6,088 nt of DNA from Planctomycetota bacterium (GTDB lineage Bacteria > Planctomycetota > Planctomycetia > Pirellulales > Pirellulaceae), in contig JAJSAJ010000791.1 in assembly GCA_024274855.1 (NCBI GenBank), forward strand, positions 1 to 6,088. The letters run 5' to 3'. A program made the translations under genes and the position numbers. Below the pieces are notes generated by a model, which saw only the letters and a program-made list of their open reading frames with translations, searched no databases and had not been told where the DNA came from. This document shows positions 5,156-6,088 of this stretch, in pieces. Numbering within the stretch: the stretch's first letter is position 1; each line of letters begins with the position of its first letter.

Positions 5156-6088
5156 CTAAGGCGTCGCAATAGGGAGTCCAAGTTGATATAACAATCTGGT
5201 TAGAGGTAAGAAAAGGACCAATCCTTGAACCAGGACGACCGAGCCACCAATGACCACCGTCACCACAAGAGGAAAGTAGATAACGGACCAGCGAGCAGCG
5301 CGCTCGACACGCTGGCGATACACATCAGCAGACGTCAGTAGCAACCTGCTCAACGTCGAACGGTCGCCTCCGGCAGCAAGAGACCATGCAAGCAACGGCG
5401 GGATTCCGTCAGGTAGCTGGCTTCGGTCCTGAATCACTTCACCGCGACTGAGACGGTCTGCAAGTTCCTCCGCACCACGTCCCAAGACGGCTTCGCCAGA
5501 TGCGTCGCCGGCCAAGACAATCGCCTCGGACATCGGTACTTGATGTTTGATCATCAAAGCCAGTAGCTCGACAAATGTGGCCATGCGACCGTTCCAGACC
5601 GATTGCCGAATCGATGGCCAGATCCTGAAACGTCTTTCAGACGGCGGAATTCGGCCTGAACTCGCAAAGGTGCGAGCCGCCCGGCCAGATCGCCACCACC
5701 AGGCTCCCAACCCAACAACCAAAACAATGGGTAGCCAAGGGGCCCACCACACGGCCCGCTGGCCGAGCCATGCAAGACCTGCCGCCGGCCCGTTGGAGAC
5801 GTTGGTCAAGCTCAGAGACGCGGACTCCAGCAAAGGTGCGAAACCGAACACGGAGACCAGGAACAGGCCATAAGCCATTGCGACCAAAATCGCCGGATAA
5901 ATCAGTGCCACGCCGATCAAACGGCGCAGATCGGCAGCCTGACGGCCCGTTTCCGAAAGGCCCTCCAACGCGGCCGCCAAGTGTCCAGATCGAATCCCGG
6001 CCAGAACAACCGCTCGCCAGACTGGCGGAAACGTACCATCGTCACGTTGGAGAACGTCAGCCAGGTTCTCTCCCGAGCTTAACCGCTG
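5156..6088 (-). CDS. diverged GspF/PilC-like protein, 5' end beyond window
   Basis: The frame is open to the right edge and gives 310 residues ending at a TAG (5156-5158). It enters within the first F-domain: SSGENLADVL, then AGIRSGHL (30-37). Membrane helices are likely near 58-80, 115-132 and 268-295. The second domain starts near residue 168 (MATFVELLALMIKHQVPMSEAI, a typical 'L...G(V)P...A' region). Both signatures are degenerate: Glu is Ile in the first (Ile32), and the second reads G-G-D-R-S-T-L (240-246). The loop after the first helix (FGFAPLLESA) also lacks the usual VP...LP pattern. A TTG at 5978-5980 could be taken as a start, but the family homology continues upstream of it, so it is internal. 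The full protein probably needs about 50-100 more residues. It is likely a divergent platform subunit working with the two GspF-type neighbours. Confidence 0.9.
   Translation of the reverse strand, partial: QRLSSGENLADVLQRDDGTFPPVWRAVVLAGIRSGHLAAALEGLSETGRQAADLRRLIGVALIYPAILVAMAYGLFLVSVFGFAPLLESASLSLTNVSNGPAAGLAWLGQRAVWWAPWLPIVLVVGLGAWWWRSGRAARTFASSGRIPPSERRFRIWPSIRQSVWNGRMATFVELLALMIKHQVPMSEAIVLAGDASGEAVLGRGAEELADRLSRGEVIQDRSQLPDGIPPLLAWSLAAGGDRSTLSRLLLTSADVYRQRVERAARWSVIYFPLVVTVVIGGSVVLVQGLVLFLPLTRLLYQLGLPIATP

Noticed and set aside
5978..5980. TTG as start of the 5156-6088 gene
   Set aside because: GspF homology (AGIRSGHL and the preceding GENLADVL) continues in frame upstream to the window edge, so this codon is internal.
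1..6088. CRISPR array, tRNA, insertion sequence or phage/defence genes
   Set aside because: No regularly spaced repeats, cloverleaf-like sequence, transposase motif or terminal inverted repeats were seen on either strand.

Overview
The window looks like chromosomal DNA from a planctomycete, most likely of the Pirellulales type. The main evidence is the leftmost gene, a DUF1559 protein: prepilin-like N-terminus, CPSD, DGTSNT, and an HPGGAQFA segment that begins the H-X9-DG signature. This family is greatly expanded in Planctomycetes. Moderate GC content and the style of the secretion genes agree. No tRNA, rRNA, CRISPR array, insertion sequence or phage gene was seen.

Every convincing gene lies on the minus strand, so transcription runs from high to low coordinates. 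In that order the window holds: (1) a GspF/PilC-type membrane protein whose 5' end is beyond the right edge (5156-6088); (2) a 195-bp spacer without a convincing gene (4961-5155); (3) a full-length GspF with the usual N-terminal cytoplasmic domain (3770-4960); (4) a third GspF-like protein with extra N-terminal membrane helices in place of that domain (2492-3757); (5) three small pseudopilin-type proteins resembling GspI, GspJ and GspK (2073-2495, 1531-2076, 1121-1531); (6) a 236-bp intergenic region rich in short repeats (885-1120); (7) the DUF1559 gene, cut by the left edge (1-884). From 4960 down to 1121 the genes are 12 bp apart or overlap by 1 or 4 bases, so they very probably form one translationally coupled operon.

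Together the genes encode the inner-membrane platform (GspF-type) and the likely tip pseudopilins (I/J/K-type) of a type II secretion or type IV pilus-like machine. The DUF1559 protein may be a major pseudopilin-like subunit or a client. The assembly ATPase (GspE/PilB), prepilin peptidase and secretin are not in the window.

The most unusual points are three consecutive, strongly diverged GspF-type genes in which the GE-x-[ST]-G-x-L signatures are lost in different halves, a very short GspK-like protein, and an intergenic region with two 26-bp repeat copies and three copies of a bipartite ATGTGTC/GCTCAC motif. This is a recognisable secretion/pilus locus with an uncommon composition, not a demonstrably new system.
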